Part shown: one piece after another, positions 29,568-39,350 of the stretch
How positions within the stretch are numbered: position 1 is the first letter of the stretch
Layout: every line of letters begins with the position of its first letter
Assembly: GCA_963822255.1 (NCBI GenBank)
Contig: CAWGGV010000006.1
Coordinates: forward strand, 434,001 to 498,000
DNA: 64,000 bases
Direction: 5' to 3'
Source: UBA7803 sp963822255
GTDB taxonomy: Bacteria; Pseudomonadota; Gammaproteobacteria; Pseudomonadales; Azotimanducaceae
Program-made: the position numbers and the translations under genes
The notes under the pieces: model-generated
The model's input: only the letters and a program-made list of their open reading frames with translations
The model's database searches: none
Told to the model about the DNA's origin: nothing

Positions 29568-29724
29568 GACCGCCGCGCTCCCCAACAGGGAAAAGACATT
29601 CCCGTTGATTTTAGTGAAAATTCCGTGCCAGACCAGCCCGGCTGAGTGCGCCAGCGCACACTCGGCGCAGGCAAGCGCTCGACGGTCTGTCAGCGCCCGC
29701 CGTGCCGAGGGCGGGAAGCGGCAC

Positions 29725-30963
29725 TCACTGCCAGGCGTCCACGGCACCGCGCAGCGAGTCGCGGAAAGCCGGCTCCGCAATGGCGATCAGAGCGCGCGCC
29801 CGCTCCGCCGCCGGCGCGTCGCCCAACCGAGCCACACCATGCTCGGTGACCACCATGTCCACGTCCGTGCGCAGAGCCGTCACCATCTCCACGCGCGGCA
29901 CGATGCGTGACACCGTACCGCCGCGGGCCGTGGCCGTCATCGCGACGATCGAGCGCCCGCCGGACGAGGCCCGCGCGGCCCGCATGAAGTCTACCGCGCC
30001 GCCCGTGCCGGAGATCTGCCGGCCGCCGGTCATCTCCGCGTTCACCTGGCCGAACAGATCGACTTCCACCGCGGAGTTCACTGAGACGAAGTTCGCCAGC
30101 CGGGCAATGATCGCCGTCTCGTGGGTGTAGTCGGCGCCGCGGAACACGACGTCCGGTCGCGCGGCCAGCCAGTCCATAAGCGCCCGCGAGCCCAGCGCCA
30201 TACCGGTGAGGTGCCGGCCTTCGTCGATTTCCTTGCGCGCGCCGGTGACGTTGCCGCTCTCGATCAGTTGCATGCCGCCGTCGTCGATGAGGCCACCGTG
30301 CATTCCGAGATCGTTCTTGCCGGTCAATCGCCCGAGAATGGCGGCGGGAATCGCGCCGATGCCGGTCTGGATGCAATCGCCGTCGCGGATCTCGGCGGCT
30401 ACCAGATCGCCGATGGCGGCGGCAGCGGCATCGATGGCCGGCGGGCGCATTTCGAACAGCGGCCGGTCGGTGGTCACCATGGCGTCGATGGCGCTCTCGT
30501 CGATGACCGGGCAGCCGGCGGGAGCCGTGAAGGACGTGTTGAGCTCGGCGATCACCCGCCGCGCAGAGCCGAGCGCGCCGCCGTGTCCGGGGCCGCCCAG
30601 AAAGTCCACGTTGGGCCCGAGCCGCAGCCGCCCGTCGGCACCGCGCGCCACCTGCAGCATCACCACGTCCACGTTTCGCGACAGATATCCGTACACCCGG
30701 CGCATCTGCATGGGCAGGAAGTGCAGGCGCCTGCGGTCGGCATCCTTCAGGTGCGGGGTCATGAAGAACGTGGTGAGCTCGGATTCCGGCGCGAAGCGGG
30801 TAAAGTCGATGCGGTTGTAGCCGGCGATGGGGAACTGGATGAAGTGCAGCCGAGGGGGCAGGCTCTGTTCATGCAGTATCTCGAGCAGCCCCGTGGGCTC
30901 GTTGACGCTGCCCGCCACGAACACCCGCTGTCCGGGTTCCAGCAGATCCGCGGGTCCGCTCAT
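29725..30963 (-). CDS. Acetyl-CoA hydrolase/transferase family (Cat1/4-hydroxybutyrate CoA-transferase type)
   Basis: 412 residues from the ATG at 30963, preceded by GGAG six bases upstream (an ATG 12 bases earlier is also possible). The class I CoA-transferase signature is present: the catalytic Glu in NSAVEVDLFGQVNAE, then the GGAVDFMRAA loop and VTEHGVARLG. An N-terminal domain with PNVDFLGGPGHGG and the IQTGIGAIP motif fits the AcH hydrolase/transferase fold. It would move CoA between acetyl-CoA and another acid through a glutamyl-CoA intermediate. Divergent from Lhr with about 60 bp between starts. Substrate unknown. Confidence 0.88.
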   Translation of the reverse strand: MSGPADLLEPGQRVFVAGSVNEPTGLLEILHEQSLPPRLHFIQFPIAGYNRIDFTRFAPESELTTFFMTPHLKDADRRRLHFLPMQMRRVYGYLSRNVDVVMLQVARGADGRLRLGPNVDFLGGPGHGGALGSARRVIAELNTSFTAPAGCPVIDESAIDAMVTTDRPLFEMRPPAIDAAAAAIGDLVAAEIRDGDCIQTGIGAIPAAILGRLTGKNDLGMHGGLIDDGGMQLIESGNVTGARKEIDEGRHLTGMALGSRALMDWLAARPDVVFRGADYTHETAIIARLANFVSVNSAVEVDLFGQVNAEMTGGRQISGTGGAVDFMRAARASSGGRSIVAMTATARGGTVSRIVPRVEMVTALRTDVDMVVTEHGVARLGDAPAAERARALIAIAEPAFRDSLRGAVDAWQ

Positions 30964-31024
30964 CCTGCGCTCCATGGCTCGAAGGACGTTACATTGTAGT
31001 GGCCAGCGCTACTAAGATCGCGGA

Positions 31025-34000
31025 ATGCCACAAGCACCCGCTGCCGATCCGCTCGCCCCGTTCGAGCCCGCCGTCCGCGACTGGTTCGCCGACCGGTTCG
31101 GCGCGCCGACGGATGTCCAGGCGTTGGCCTGGCCGGCCATCGCCGCCGGCGAGCACGTGCTGGTCACCGCCCCCACCGGCAGCGGCAAGACCCTCACGGC
31201 CTTTCTCTGGGCGCTGAATCAGTTCGCTGCGGGCCGCTGGGCGCCCGGCGGGACCCGGGTACTCTACGTGTCGCCGCTGAAGGCGTTGAACAACGACATC
31301 CGCCGCAACCTCCTGGGCCCCCTCGCCGAGCTGGAAGCTCGCACCGCCGTGCCGTCGATCCGGGTGCAGACCCGCTCCGGCGACACCGCCCAGAGCGAGC
31401 GCCAGCGGATGCTGCGGCGGCCGCCGGAGATCCTGGTGACCACCCCGGAGAGCCTCGGCCTGCTGCTCACCACCAGCCGCGGCCGCCACGCCCTGGCCGG
31501 GGTGGAGACCGTGATCGTCGACGAGGTGCACGCTCTCGCCGACAACCGCCGGGGCACCCTCGTGCTCGCGGGTCTCGAGAGATTGGTGCACGTGGCCGGC
31601 GAGTTTCAGCGCATCGCCCTGTCGGCCACCGTGCGCCCGCTTACCGCGGTGGCCGCGCACGTGGCCGGCTTCGACGAGCACGGGGAGCCGCGGCCCATAC
31701 GCGTGCTCGAAGGCGGCGCCGCGAAATCCATTTCTCTGGCGGTGGAATTTCCCGAAGCGGCGCGCCGCGCCGTCGACACCGGCACCAAGATCTGGGAAGC
31801 CATGGCCGAGCGGTTCCGGGAGATCATCGCCGCCAATCGGTCGACGCTGTTCTTCACCAACAGCCGCCGGCTGGCGGAACGGCTGACTGCCGCCATCAAC
31901 CGGGACCACCCCGAGCCTCTGGTCTACGCCCACCACGGCTCGCTGTCCCGGGAAATCCGCCTGGAGGTGGAAGAGCGCCTCAAGCGCGGCGAGCTCAAAG
32001 CCATCGTCGCCACCAGCTCGCTGGAGATGGGCATCGACATCGGCGCCCTGGACCAGGTGGTGCTGATCCAGTCGCCGCCGGGTATCGCGGCGACTCTGCA
32101 GCGCATCGGCCGGGCCGGCCATCGGGTGGGCGAGGTGAGCCGCGGCATCCTGTTCCCGACCTTCGCGCAGGACTTCGTCGAGGCCGCCGCCCTCACCGAG
32201 GCGGTGGCGGCGAGAGACATCGAGCCGCTGGTGCCGCTGACCAATCCCCTCGACGTGCTGTGCCAGATCATCGTCTCCATGGCCGCCACCGAGCCGTGGC
32301 GCGTGGACGCGCTGTACGCCCTGCTCCGGCGCAGCGGCCCTTATCACACCCTCCCCCGCAGCCACTTCGACCTGGCCCTCGAGATGCTGGCCGGCCGCTA
32401 TGCCGGGGCGCGGATCCGCGAGCTTCGCGCCCGCATCAGCTACGACCGCATTCGTCAGGTGATCCAGGCCAACCGCGCCGCCGTGCTGGCCCTGTACAGC
32501 TCCGGCGGGGTGATCCCCGACCGCGGTTACTTTCAGATCCGCCACCACGAATCGGGGGCCGTGATCGGCGAGCTGGACGAGGAGTTCGTCTGGGAAGCCA
32601 CCACGGGACAGGTGTTCTCCCTCGGCACCCAGAACTGGCAGATCCACCGCATCACCCACAACGACGTGGTGGTGCGCCCCTCGGCCAGCACTGCGTCCCT
32701 GCCACCGTTCTGGCGCGCCGATTCGACCGGGCGCAGCTTTCACTACTCCCGGCGCATCGGCGCGTTCCTGGAGCGTGCCGAGGCCCAGCTGGCCGCCGGC
32801 GATAGGGCGGGGCTGCACAACGAGCTGGTGACGCAACGCGGCTTCGACCGTGTGGCCGCCGAGGAGCTCACCGGCTATCTGGAGAGGCAGCGGGAAGCCA
32901 CCGGCATGCCGCTGCCACACCGCGGCCACCTGCTGGTTGAGCGCATCCTCTCCGGACCGGGCGGCTACCGCGGGCCGGACGACGTGGAGCAGCTCGTCGT
33001 CCACACCGGATGGGGCGGTCGGGTGAACCGGCCCTGGGCGCTGGCGATCGGCACAGCCCTCGCCCGGGACCGAGTGGAGGCGGAGATCCACGCCGACGAC
33101 AACGCGGTGGTGCTGCAGACCCGAGGGCCGCTCACGGCGGATGTGCTGCGGCTGGTCACCATCGCCAACCTGGAGCCCTTGCTGCGCGCCTCACTGGAGT
33201 CGTCGGGGTTCTTCGGCGCGCGCTTCCGCGAGGCCGCGGGGCGCGCGCTGCTGCTGACCCGGCAGCGCTTCAACGCCCGGCTGCCGCTGTGGATGAGCCG
33301 CCTGCAGGCCAAGAAGCTCATGACTGCGGTACGGGATTTCAGCGACTTTCCGGTGCTGCTCGAGGTGTGGCGCACCTGCCTCTCCGACGAGTTCGATCTG
33401 CCGGCGCTGCAGGCCTGCCTGGCGGACGTGGAGGACGGCACCATTACGGCGTCCTGGTGCACGACCACGTCGCCCAGCCCGTTCGCCGCCAACCTCACGT
33501 TCGGTCAGATCAACCGCTACATGTATGCCACCGACCGGCCGGAACGGCCCGGGGCGAGCGCGCTGTCGGACGAGCTGATCAGAAGCGCCGTGTTCGATGC
33601 CGAGCTGCGTCCGCGCCTGGATCGGGCCGCCGTGGACGCCTTCGAGGCCAAGCGCCGCCGGACCGCGCCCGGCTACGCCCCCGAGTCCCCGGAAGAGTGG
33701 GCGGAATGGATCAAGGAGCGGGTGCTCGTGCCGGCCCTCGAGCTGCCGGCCGACCTGCAAGCGGAGCTGGCGCACGGCGATCTGGCGCGGCTCAGCCGCG
33801 GCGAGCGGTCCTGGATCTGCCACCGGGAGCTGCTGGCGGTACTGACGGAGACCGGTGTCGCCGCCGGCGTCCGCTTCGACGGCCCGGTGCCGCCCGTGCC
33901 CGATCCCCGCACGGCCGAGCAACTCGCGCTCGAGACGCTGTCGTTCTACGGCCCGCTCACCGCCGACGATGTCGCGCGGTTACTTCCCAGCGTGCCGGAA

Positions 34001-35332
34001 GGGCTGCTGGAAGACGGCGAGGCTCTGATCCGGGGGCCGCTGCTGGAGCGGGACGAACGTACCTACTACTGCGATCCCGACAACTTCGAATCCCTGCTGC
34101 GCCTGCAGCGCGCCCGCCGGCGCCCGCGCCTCGAGCCCCGGCCGGTGAAGGACCTTCCGGGGTGGCTGGCCGGGTGGCAAGGCCTGGCCGGCGGCGCCGG
34201 CCTCGCGGACGCCCTGGAAACGCTGCGCGGCCTGGAGGCGCCGGCCGCCGTGTGGCTGTTCGATTTGCCGGCGAGCCGTGTGCCCGGCGTGCAGGAGCAC
34301 GAGCTCGACCGGGCCTTTGCCGAGCTGGGGCTGGCCTGGCAGGGCGCCGGCAGCGGCCGGGTGCGGGTCGGCTATCCGGAAGACCTGGCGCTGCTGGAAG
34401 AATCCGGACCCGAAGATATGGAGGTGACGGCGCTGTTCGCCGACCCGGGAGCGCGTTACCCGTTTCTCCAGCTCGCCGACCGTCAGGCGGCGCCGCTGGC
34501 GGCGTTCAATGAGCGCTGGTGGCAGGCCGTGTGGAGCGGCCGCGTCAGCGCCGACGTCCTGACGCCGCTGCGCCGGGGGGTCGCGCGCAGCTTCGCCCTG
34601 GCCGGCCCGGCCCCCGCACAGCCTCGCGCCCGTGGCCGCGGCGGCCGGCCGCGGGCCCCTCGCTTCGCCCGGTCGGCGTATGCCGATCCGTGGCCCGGAA
34701 CCTGGTTTCTGCTGCCGCCGCCGGAAGCCTCGGACGACCCGCTGGCCCTGCTCGAGGACGCCAAAGAACGCGCCCGCATGCTGCTGGACCGCTACGGCCT
34801 GGCCTGCCGGGAACTGGCCAACCGGGAGGGCGGGCCACTGCGCTGGCGCGGGCTGTTCCGGGCGCTCTCCCTGATGGAGCTGGCCGGCGAGGTGGTCGCC
34901 GGATACTTTTTCGACGGACTGTCGGGCCCTCAGTTCGTACCGCCTTCGGCGCTGGCGTCGCTGCAGCGTGAGAGCCTGGCACCGGCGAGCTTCTGGTGCA
35001 ACGCGGTGGATCCGGTGTCGCCCTGCGGCCTCGGCCTCGACTGGCCCGAGCTGCCCCAGCGCCGGCCGCAGAACTACCTGGCCTTCGAGGTCGGCCGACT
35101 GGCGCTGGTGGTGGAGAGTCTCGGCCGCAAGCTCACCTTTCTGGTCGAGCCCGAGCGTTGCCGCCTGGAGGGCGTGCTGGCGCCGCTCGTGTTCCTGCTG
35201 GCCCGGAACCGCCGCCTGACCATCGACTCGGTGAATGGCGAACCGGCAAGGCTCAGCCGCTGGCTACCCGCTCTGGATACCGTGGGCCGCGTGGTCAGCG
35301 ATCATCGCGCCACCCATGTGGAGTCCCGGTGA
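31025..35332 (+). CDS. lhr: Large DEXH-box helicase, Lhr family
   Basis: 1435 residues, the long proteobacterial Lhr form (E. coli 1538). Walker A is APTGSGKT (Lys55), the DEVH box comes at about 165, then LSATVRP, the helicase-C motifs IVATSSLEMGIDIG and QRIGRAGHRVGEV, and the winged-helix and Lhr-core region YSSGGVIPDRGYF. The C-terminal half is the Lhr-CTD with repeated beta-barrel and winged-helix parts. Lhr is a 3'-5' DNA translocase linked to repair of mitomycin or azide damage. Its stop overlaps the start of the EAL gene as GTGA, suggesting cotranslation. No truncation seen. Confidence 0.95.
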   Translation: MPQAPAADPLAPFEPAVRDWFADRFGAPTDVQALAWPAIAAGEHVLVTAPTGSGKTLTAFLWALNQFAAGRWAPGGTRVLYVSPLKALNNDIRRNLLGPLAELEARTAVPSIRVQTRSGDTAQSERQRMLRRPPEILVTTPESLGLLLTTSRGRHALAGVETVIVDEVHALADNRRGTLVLAGLERLVHVAGEFQRIALSATVRPLTAVAAHVAGFDEHGEPRPIRVLEGGAAKSISLAVEFPEAARRAVDTGTKIWEAMAERFREIIAANRSTLFFTNSRRLAERLTAAINRDHPEPLVYAHHGSLSREIRLEVEERLKRGELKAIVATSSLEMGIDIGALDQVVLIQSPPGIAATLQRIGRAGHRVGEVSRGILFPTFAQDFVEAAALTEAVAARDIEPLVPLTNPLDVLCQIIVSMAATEPWRVDALYALLRRSGPYHTLPRSHFDLALEMLAGRYAGARIRELRARISYDRIRQVIQANRAAVLALYSSGGVIPDRGYFQIRHHESGAVIGELDEEFVWEATTGQVFSLGTQNWQIHRITHNDVVVRPSASTASLPPFWRADSTGRSFHYSRRIGAFLERAEAQLAAGDRAGLHNELVTQRGFDRVAAEELTGYLERQREATGMPLPHRGHLLVERILSGPGGYRGPDDVEQLVVHTGWGGRVNRPWALAIGTALARDRVEAEIHADDNAVVLQTRGPLTADVLRLVTIANLEPLLRASLESSGFFGARFREAAGRALLLTRQRFNARLPLWMSRLQAKKLMTAVRDFSDFPVLLEVWRTCLSDEFDLPALQACLADVEDGTITASWCTTTSPSPFAANLTFGQINRYMYATDRPERPGASALSDELIRSAVFDAELRPRLDRAAVDAFEAKRRRTAPGYAPESPEEWAEWIKERVLVPALELPADLQAELAHGDLARLSRGERSWICHRELLAVLTETGVAAGVRFDGPVPPVPDPRTAEQLALETLSFYGPLTADDVARLLPSVPEGLLEDGEALIRGPLLERDERTYYCDPDNFESLLRLQRARRRPRLEPRPVKDLPGWLAGWQGLAGGAGLADALETLRGLEAPAAVWLFDLPASRVPGVQEHELDRAFAELGLAWQGAGSGRVRVGYPEDLALLEESGPEDMEVTALFADPGARYPFLQLADRQAAPLAAFNERWWQAVWSGRVSADVLTPLRRGVARSFALAGPAPAQPRARGRGGRPRAPRFARSAYADPWPGTWFLLPPPEASDDPLALLEDAKERARMLLDRYGLACRELANREGGPLRWRGLFRALSLMELAGEVVAGYFFDGLSGPQFVPPSALASLQRESLAPASFWCNAVDPVSPCGLGLDWPELPQRRPQNYLAFEVGRLALVVESLGRKLTFLVEPERCRLEGVLAPLVFLLARNRRLTIDSVNGEPARLSRWLPALDTVGRVVSDHRATHVESR

Positions 35333-36954
35333 CGGACTACAATAGACAAATGAACGTCTGCGGTGTGATCGAACACACGGCCGTGCGCGAACGGCTCACT
35401 CTGCTGGCGGCCGCGGCCGGGTGGCGCTGCTGGCTGTGCAGCGACGTCGCCTCCCTCGGTCGCATCGTCGCGGGCCTGGCGCCGGCGCCGGATCTGCTGC
35501 TGTTCGACGACAGCGCGGCTATGGACCGCTACCAGGGCCCCGGCGCCCGGGTGCTGGTCACCGAACTGCCGCTGGATTTGCCCGAGGACGCCGGCTACAG
35601 CCACGTCGACCCGGACCAGAGCGACGAATCGCTCCTGCAGGCATTGAAGACCTGCGTGAACGCCAAGCGGTTCCGCGACCGCTTCGCCGAGCTGGAACGC
35701 ACCGAGCCCATCACCAGCCTGCCGCGCCACGAGGAGCTGTTTCGCTCCCTGGCCCGCTGCAAGGGCCACCCGCTGGGTCTGCTGGTGGTGCAGATCGACC
35801 ACGCCGCGCACCTTTACGACAGCCTCGACCCGGTGAGCAAGACCGATCTGCTGGCGGCCATGGGCACCCACATCCGCTCGGCGGTGCCGAGGAGCGGGCT
35901 GCTCGGCTTCTACGACGCCGCCTGCTTCATCGTCGCGCTGCCGGACGTCCCGGAAGGCGCGCTGCCGCAGATCGCCGGCGCGGTGGTCACCCGGGTGCGG
36001 GCGCCTTTCCGCTTTCGTGGCGGCGAGCTGCACCTGACGGTGAGCGTCGGCCACGCCTTCGACGCCGTGTACGGTGACCCCGAGCGCATGTGGTCACGGG
36101 GCTGGCGAGCCATGCGCCAGGCGCTGGAATGCGGTGGCGACCGGGCCGCCGGCGGCGACGCGCCGGGATTGTCCGACCGCCTGCCCCAGGCTCTGGAGCG
36201 GGAAGAATTCTCCCTGGTGCTGCAGCCCCAGGTGGCCGCCGACGGCAAACGTCTCACCGGCGCCGAGTCGCTGTTGCGCTGGCAGGGCATGGAAGTGGGC
36301 GAGCTGGCGCCCAACCGCTTCATTCCCCTGGCCGAGCAGCGCGGATATATGGCGCGAATCGGCGATTGGGTGCTGGACCGCGCCTGTAAGGAGGCCGCCA
36401 CCTGGTTCGAGCATCTGCTGGAGCCGCTGGTGCTCGGCATCAACGTCTCTCCGCAACAGTTCCACAACGCCGCCATCGTCGAGCGGATCAGCCGCTATCG
36501 CGCCGAGAGCTGGTTCGACCCGGCGATGCTCGAGCTGGAGCTGCCCCAGGAAGCCATGCTGACCCTGGTGGACGACTACCGGGCTCAGCTCTACCGGCTA
36601 CGCGACTGGGGCGTGCGGTTCGCCCTCGACAACCTCGGCAGCTCGCTCATCGACGCCTCCAAGCTCCTGCGCTGTCCGGCGGACACCCTGAAGATCGACC
36701 GTTCCCTGATCAGCCGCATGGATGAGGACCGGGAAGCCCGGGAGCTGGTCACCCAGATCTGCCAGCTCGGCCAGCGTTTCGAGCTGCGGGTGGTGGCGGT
36801 GGGCGTGGAGCGGCCCAGCCAACTTGCGGCGCTGGAGCGCTTCGGCTGTACCGACGTGCAGGGCTATCTGTTCTCCCCACCGGTATCTTTGGCACAATTC
36901 CGGGGTATGCTGGAGCAGGAACTACACGCCCCCGCGCGTGATATCAGAGGCTGA
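35329..36954 (+). CDS. Degenerate GGDEF/EAL-domain protein, probably catalytically inactive
   Basis: 541 residues if started at the GTG (35329) overlapping the Lhr stop; the ATG at 35350 is an alternative. The N-terminal third looks like a receiver-like or sensory domain and the middle like a GGDEF fold without the GGDEF motif. The EAL domain starts around 290. ESLLRW keeps the motif glutamate, INVSPQQF keeps the Asn, and LKIDRSLI keeps the Lys. The ALDDFGTG motif reads ALDNLGSS, losing one catalytic Asp, and the late AEGVE reads AVGVE. Phosphodiesterase activity is therefore unlikely; c-di-GMP binding or protein scaffolding is more plausible. The HDAC gene overlaps its stop (TGATG). Confidence 0.82.
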   Translation: MTDYNRQMNVCGVIEHTAVRERLTLLAAAAGWRCWLCSDVASLGRIVAGLAPAPDLLLFDDSAAMDRYQGPGARVLVTELPLDLPEDAGYSHVDPDQSDESLLQALKTCVNAKRFRDRFAELERTEPITSLPRHEELFRSLARCKGHPLGLLVVQIDHAAHLYDSLDPVSKTDLLAAMGTHIRSAVPRSGLLGFYDAACFIVALPDVPEGALPQIAGAVVTRVRAPFRFRGGELHLTVSVGHAFDAVYGDPERMWSRGWRAMRQALECGGDRAAGGDAPGLSDRLPQALEREEFSLVLQPQVAADGKRLTGAESLLRWQGMEVGELAPNRFIPLAEQRGYMARIGDWVLDRACKEAATWFEHLLEPLVLGINVSPQQFHNAAIVERISRYRAESWFDPAMLELELPQEAMLTLVDDYRAQLYRLRDWGVRFALDNLGSSLIDASKLLRCPADTLKIDRSLISRMDEDREARELVTQICQLGQRFELRVVAVGVERPSQLAALERFGCTDVQGYLFSPPVSLAQFRGMLEQELHAPARDIRG

Positions 36955-37868
36955 TGCTTCTATTCACTCATCCGCGCTGCCTCGACCATCGCATGCAGCC
37001 GCACCATCCGGAGTCACCGGCGCGCCTCGAGGCGGTGCTGCGATATCTGGAATCGAGCACCCTGCTGCAGGCCATGGAGATGCGGGAATCGACGCCCGTG
37101 GACCGCGCCACCCTGGAGCGCGTCCACGATCCGGAGCTGCTCGACGCGCTGCAGCGCCTCTCTCCCGCCCAGGGCCTGGTGGCCGTGGATCCGGACACCT
37201 ACATGTGCCCTGACACCCTCGATGCGGCGGCACTCGCCGCCGGCGCGGTGGCGGACGCGGTGCGGGCGGTGCTGGCCGGCGAGGACACCCGCGCCTTCTG
37301 TGCGGTACGGCCCCCCGGCCATCACGCCGAGCGACGCCACGCGATGGGCTTCTGCTTCTACAACAACGTGGCCGTGGGAGCGGTCACGGCGCTCGCCGAC
37401 CCGCGCATCGAGCGGGTGGCCATCGTCGATTTCGACGTCCACCAGGGCAACGGCACCATTGACATCTTCAAGGACGTGCCGGAGGTGCTGGTGTGTTCGA
37501 GCTTTCAGGCGCCCTTCTACCCGGACCGGCACATGAACGTGGACCGGCCCAACATCGTCAACACCCGGCTCGGCGCGGGCTGTGACGGCGACTCGTTCCG
37601 CGCTGCGGTGGAGGGCGACTGGTTGCCGGCCCTGGAAGCCCACCGGCCCCAGCTCATCCTGGTGTCGGCCGGCTTCGACGCCCACCGCCTGGACCCACTG
37701 GCCGAGCTGAACCTGGACGAAAACGATTACCGCTGGGTCACTCGCATGGTGGTAGAGGCCGCCAACGCCACCGCCGACGGGCGGGTCGTGTCGACCCTGG
37801 AAGGCGGCTACGACCTCGATGCCCTGGCCCGTTCCGTGGGCGCCCACCTGGAAGTGCTGGCCGTCTGA
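36954..37868 (+). CDS. Histone deacetylase family protein (AcuC/HDAC-like amidohydrolase)
   Basis: Zn-dependent deacetylase of 304 residues. Family motifs are RPPGHHAERRHAMGFCFYNN with the two active-site histidines, VDFDVHQGNGT with the metal-binding Asp and His, and LVSAGFDAHRLDP with the second Asp. The C-terminal EGGYDLDAL is also conserved. Bacterial members act on acetylpolyamines, acetylated enzymes or acetoin-linked acetyl-CoA synthetase; the substrate cannot be told here. The start overlaps the EAL stop (TGATG). It ends six bases from the convergent rlmD. Confidence 0.92.
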   Translation: MLLFTHPRCLDHRMQPHHPESPARLEAVLRYLESSTLLQAMEMRESTPVDRATLERVHDPELLDALQRLSPAQGLVAVDPDTYMCPDTLDAAALAAGAVADAVRAVLAGEDTRAFCAVRPPGHHAERRHAMGFCFYNNVAVGAVTALADPRIERVAIVDFDVHQGNGTIDIFKDVPEVLVCSSFQAPFYPDRHMNVDRPNIVNTRLGAGCDGDSFRAAVEGDWLPALEAHRPQLILVSAGFDAHRLDPLAELNLDENDYRWVTRMVVEAANATADGRVVSTLEGGYDLDALARSVGAHLEVLAV

Positions 37869-37874
37869 ACGGCG

Positions 37875-39197
37875 CTAACGGCGCTTCCGCGAAGCGCTGC
37901 GCGTGAACAGGGCCATCGTCTCGATGTGGCGGGTCTGGGGAAACATGTCGACGAGCCCGAGCCGGGCGAGCCGGTAGCCGGCGGCCGCCAGCAGCGCCGC
38001 GTCGCGGGCAAGCGTCGGCGGGGCGCAGGAGACGTACAGGATCACCTCCACCCGCCGGTCCGCGAGTACCTGGATCAGCGTCCTGGCTCCGGACCTCGGC
38101 GGATCGAGCAGCGCCGCGGCGAACCGTCCGCGCTGCAACGAGGGCTCGGCCTCGAGATCGTGGACGGCGAACGTTGCCTGCTCTGCCAGGCCGTTGGCGA
38201 CGGCGTTGTCCCGGGCGCGCGCCACCATCGCCGGCACGGATTCCAGCCCGCGCACCTCGAAGCCGCTGCGCGCGAGCGGCAGGCTGAAGTTCCCGATGCC
38301 GCAGAAGGCGTCGAGCAGCGGTCCCGGCCGGTAGGGCTCGAGCCACGCCACCGCCTGGCTGACCAGCCGGCGGTTCACCTCGGCATTGCCCTGCAGGAAG
38401 TCGCCGGGCTCGTAACCCAGGTGCAGGGCGAACTCGGGCAGCCGATAGCCGGTGTGTTCGCACCGGGGCCGGTGGAGGGAACGCAGTGGCGTATCAGCGG
38501 CCCGCACCGTCAGATAGGCGCCCTCTGCCGCCGCCAGCTCGGCGAGCGCCGCCAGATCGTCCTCGTCCGGCGCCGCCGCGCAGTGCAGGTGGATCACCGG
38601 GTCCCGGGCGCCGTCAGCCGCTTCCGACACCATGAGCTCGAGGTGGCCGACCTTGCGCGGGCGGCGAAACCGCGCGAGCACCGCCTGCAGCTGCCCGGGC
38701 ATGGGCTGGATGACGGGCTCGAGCACCAGGCAATGGTCCACGGCCACCAGCGAGGTTCCGCCGGCTTCGCGGAAACCCACGGTGACCTGCCCGCCGCGGC
38801 GGGCCATCGATACCGCCAGCCGGGCGCGGCGCCGGTAGCCGAAGGGCGCCGACCGCAGCGGTTCGGCAAGCTGCTCGGGGACGAGCCGCGCCTGCCGCTC
38901 CAGCAGATCGAGCACCGCCGCCGTCTTGCGCACGAGCTGCGCTGCCGGTTCCACATGCTGCAGATCGCAGCCTCCGCAGCGGGCTGCCAGCGGACAGGGC
39001 GGCGTTGCCCGTTCGGCCGCAGCCGTCACCACGTCAACCGTGCGATACTCCTCGAAGCGCGCGTGGCGGCGGGTGAGCACGGCATCCACCTGCTCGCCCG
39101 GCAGCGCGCCTTCGACGAACGCCACTTTGCCGGCGATCCGCGCCAGGCCCCGGCCGTCGTGGCTGAGGCCGTCGATGTCGATTCGCACGGAGGGCAT
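37875..39197 (-). CDS. rlmD: 23S rRNA (uracil(1939)-C(5))-methyltransferase RlmD
   Basis: Makes m5U1939 in 23S rRNA with SAM; 440 residues (E. coli 433). An N-terminal TRAM domain (IDIDGLSHDGRGLARI) is followed by the [4Fe-4S] cysteines in CPLAARCGGCDLQH plus a fourth at RCEHTGYR. The methyltransferase domain has DAFCGIGNFSLPLA for SAM and the catalytic Cys in YVSCAPPTLARD, usually SCNPATLARD. The start at 39197 (MPSVRIDIDG) is the TRAM start; the frame extends far upstream, but that part has no homology. Single gene, divergent from the small gene at 39351. Confidence 0.93.
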   Translation of the reverse strand: MPSVRIDIDGLSHDGRGLARIAGKVAFVEGALPGEQVDAVLTRRHARFEEYRTVDVVTAAAERATPPCPLAARCGGCDLQHVEPAAQLVRKTAAVLDLLERQARLVPEQLAEPLRSAPFGYRRRARLAVSMARRGGQVTVGFREAGGTSLVAVDHCLVLEPVIQPMPGQLQAVLARFRRPRKVGHLELMVSEAADGARDPVIHLHCAAAPDEDDLAALAELAAAEGAYLTVRAADTPLRSLHRPRCEHTGYRLPEFALHLGYEPGDFLQGNAEVNRRLVSQAVAWLEPYRPGPLLDAFCGIGNFSLPLARSGFEVRGLESVPAMVARARDNAVANGLAEQATFAVHDLEAEPSLQRGRFAAALLDPPRSGARTLIQVLADRRVEVILYVSCAPPTLARDAALLAAAGYRLARLGLVDMFPQTRHIETMALFTRSASRKRR

Positions 39198-39297
39198 TCC
39201 CCAGGATAGCATTCCTCCGGGCGCTGTTTTCGGCGCCCGAACTTTGAAACAATGTGCGGTTCGCGGAGGAGATCCGGGCCCGCGGCGGCTTCGGAGA

Positions 39298-39337
39298 GGG
39301 AAGTAAAGGGAAGTAAAGGGAAGTAAAGGGAAGTAGA
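39298..39337. repeat. Four tandem 10-bp repeats just upstream of a start codon
   Basis: GGGAAGTAAA is repeated at 39298, 39308, 39318 and, with one change, 39328. It is followed by GGGAGACGAGCGC and the ATG at 39351. Each unit contains a GGGAA purine run, so copy number may alter ribosome access or promoter spacing for the downstream operon. Short-unit repeats at this position are candidates for slippage. Confidence 0.85.
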
Positions 39338-39350
39338 GGGAGACGAGCGC

